Assembly (NCBI RefSeq): GCF_000381065.1 | Contig: NZ_KB905859.1 | Location: 1-64,000, forward strand | DNA length: 64,000 nt | From: Propionispira raffinosivorans DSM 20765 | Lineage (GTDB): Bacteria > Bacillota > Negativicutes > Selenomonadales > Selenomonadaceae | Reading direction: 5' to 3' | In this document: one piece after another, positions 62,982 to 64,000 of the stretch | Numbering within the stretch: the stretch's first letter is position 1 | Layout of the letters: each line of letters opens with the position of its first letter | Translations under genes and position numbers: made by a program | Notes under the pieces: model-generated | What the model saw: only the letters and a program-made list of their open reading frames with translations | Databases searched by the model: none | Told to the model about the DNA's origin: nothing

Positions 62982-63770
62982 TTATAAAGTTTCACTTTCC
63001 TGAATCATGATTCGCTCAATCTTTTCCGCATTGCCGTTTTCATCCGATACAGTAAGCAGTACTGCAGAAAAAACATTGGGTCCATCTGCTAATTCAAAAC
63101 GCACGGGCATTCCCGTTTGAAATTTATACAAAATACGTTCTGCCTCTACCCCAAGCACGGAATTCCAAGGTCCAACCATCCCCAAATCCGTAATATAGGC
63201 TGTTCCTTGTGGCAGAATGCGCTCATCTGCCGTTTGAATATGGGTATGCGTACCCACTACACAGGTAACCTTACCATCTAAATACCAACCCATTGCCATT
63301 TTTTCCGATGTTGTTTCTGCATGCATATCCAAAATAATGGTATCACATTTACCTTTAAGTTCTCTGAGAATCTCATCAATTTTTTGAAAAGGACAATCAA
63401 GTGGCGGCATAAAAGCACGACCCGATAAATTAATTACACCAATATTTTTCGCTTTAAGCGGATAGATACAATACCCTTTCCCAGGTGCACCTTCGGGATA
63501 GTTTGCTGGACGAATTAAAAAAGGTTCATGGTCGATAAACTGTAATACATCTTTTTTATCCCAAATATGATTACCAGACGTAATAACATCAGCACCGGCT
63601 TGGTAAAGCTCATCGAGTGAATTTTGTGTAATCCCATTACCTCCGGCGGAATTTTCACCATTGACAATGGTTAGATCAACCGCATATTTTTTTTTCATTT
63701 GTGGAATATATTTTTTTGCAGCTTTTCTTCCTGGATTACCACAAACATCACCAACGATTAAAATATTCAA
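62982..63770 (-). CDS. ymdB: YmdB-family metallophosphoesterase
   Basis: A 262-residue dinuclear metal phosphodiesterase. Motifs are MNILIVGDVCGNPGRKA, NGENSAGGNGIT, ITSGNHIWDK, DMHAETTSEKMAMGW and VGTHTHIQTADERIL. In Bacillus it cleaves 2',3'-cAMP and controls biofilm versus motility. It precedes spoVS and follows an unidentified gene, in the usual Firmicutes cluster near rny. Confidence 0.95.
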   Translation of the reverse strand: MNILIVGDVCGNPGRKAAKKYIPQMKKKYAVDLTIVNGENSAGGNGITQNSLDELYQAGADVITSGNHIWDKKDVLQFIDHEPFLIRPANYPEGAPGKGYCIYPLKAKNIGVINLSGRAFMPPLDCPFQKIDEILRELKGKCDTIILDMHAETTSEKMAMGWYLDGKVTCVVGTHTHIQTADERILPQGTAYITDLGMVGPWNSVLGVEAERILYKFQTGMPVRFELADGPNVFSAVLLTVSDENGNAEKIERIMIQESETL

Positions 63771-63792
63771 TTCTAAGCCCCCAAAAAAATTA

Positions 63793-64000
63793 CTATTTAT
63801 TAAATACCATCACTCTGCCATCTTCACGAATACCAACCAACTTTTCACTGGCGTGGTTTATCTTCATGCTGCCTATCATATGATCAATAAATTCATCTTG
63901 AATCATATCTGCCTCCTCGGCATCTTCCTCACTGGCATCACTTACCAAAATTGTGCCAAAATGCTCTTTCATAAGTGTACTGATAAGAGCAATTTCACCT
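63793..64000 (-). CDS. C-terminal end of an unidentified protein (cut by window edge)
   Basis: The minus strand frame ending at TAG 63793 reads, from the window edge, EIALISTLMKEHFGTILVSD and on through DEFIDHMIGSMKINHASEKL to VGIREDGRVMVFNK, about 69 codons without a start. It is acidic and mixed alpha/beta. Its place before ymdB suggests the rny region, but it does not resemble the KH/HD end of RNase Y. The family is not recognised. Confidence 0.6.
   Translation of the reverse strand, partial: GEIALISTLMKEHFGTILVSDASEEDAEEADMIQDEFIDHMIGSMKINHASEKLVGIREDGRVMVFNK

Noticed and set aside
1-64000. CRISPR arrays, rRNA genes, phage modules, replication origin
   Set aside because: No regularly spaced repeats, rRNA sequence, phage structural genes or DnaA-box cluster were seen on reading the window.

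Overview
The window is AT-rich DNA from a low-GC, diderm member of the Firmicutes, most likely Negativicutes (Selenomonas/Sporomusa-type relatives). The evidence is Firmicutes housekeeping order (mutS-mutL, ymdB-spoVS, miaB) together with outer-envelope genes: a signal-peptide beta-barrel protein, a CsgG/FlgT/LPP20-like trio, and secreted cysteine phytases of the Selenomonas/Mitsuokella type. Genus and species cannot be fixed from the sequence alone. Most genes lie on the minus strand.

Layout. 1-290: edge of an IS3-family element. 376-5823: an accessory catabolic operon (minus strand) with an ascorbate/Ula-type PTS (IIA, IIB, IIC), a RuBisCO-like protein and a GatD-like zinc dehydrogenase. 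It sits behind what looks like a sigma54 (-24/-12) promoter. Two large intercistronic gaps hold a transposase fossil and a dyad pair. 6198-7253: bioY under a likely BirA operator, followed by a broken bioD. 7262-9464: a multicopper oxidase, a MITE-like palindrome, a chemoreceptor remnant and tRNA-Ala(GGC). 9745-15672: a beta-lactamase-like hydrolase, a dipeptide epimerase with a transporter, a DUF3870 gene with a leader terminator, an XRE membrane regulator and a small Cys-rich protein. 15674-20318: M18 peptidase, MCP, and a partner-switching set (HATPase, STAS, PAS-PP2C). 20324-24641: deoxynucleoside salvage operon (cdd-nupC-deoB-pdp). 24679-29442: nitroreductase, IS630-type N-terminal protein, and the CsgG/FlgT/LPP20-like operon. 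29596-33022: FUSC-type transporter, mscL with a zinc ribbon, a stand-alone H-cluster protein, and two candidate small transcripts. 33035-39749: rsmJ-like, mutL, mutS, miaB. 39750-42900: an accessory island (Lmo0937-like, CsbD, alpha/beta hydrolase, a 5'-truncated gene) lying between the intact miaB 5' end and a diverged second copy of it. 42949-49280: Cache chemoreceptor, beta-barrel protein, tandem-domain and single-domain phytases. 49875-56875: a second sigma54-controlled sugar-acid operon (KDPG-type aldolase, galactitol-type PTS IIA/IIB/IIC, galactonate-dehydratase-like enolase) behind its own 984-residue LevR-type activator. 57267-64000: hydroxyacid dehydrogenase, TVP38 protein, P-loop/Asp23 fusion, PHP phosphoesterase, pepA, spoVS, ymdB and a cut-off gene.

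The two PTS operons share a logic. Each imports and phosphorylates a polyol or sugar acid, and no dedicated sugar kinase is present. Each has a promoter-like sequence with the GG-N10-GC sigma54 signature. In one, the phosphorylated substrate would go to a dehydratase and an aldolase. In the other it would go to a dehydrogenase and a RuBisCO-like protein. The RuBisCO-like/PTS operon is the best candidate for an undescribed pathway. Its substrate and products are inference, and its regulator is not visible in the window.
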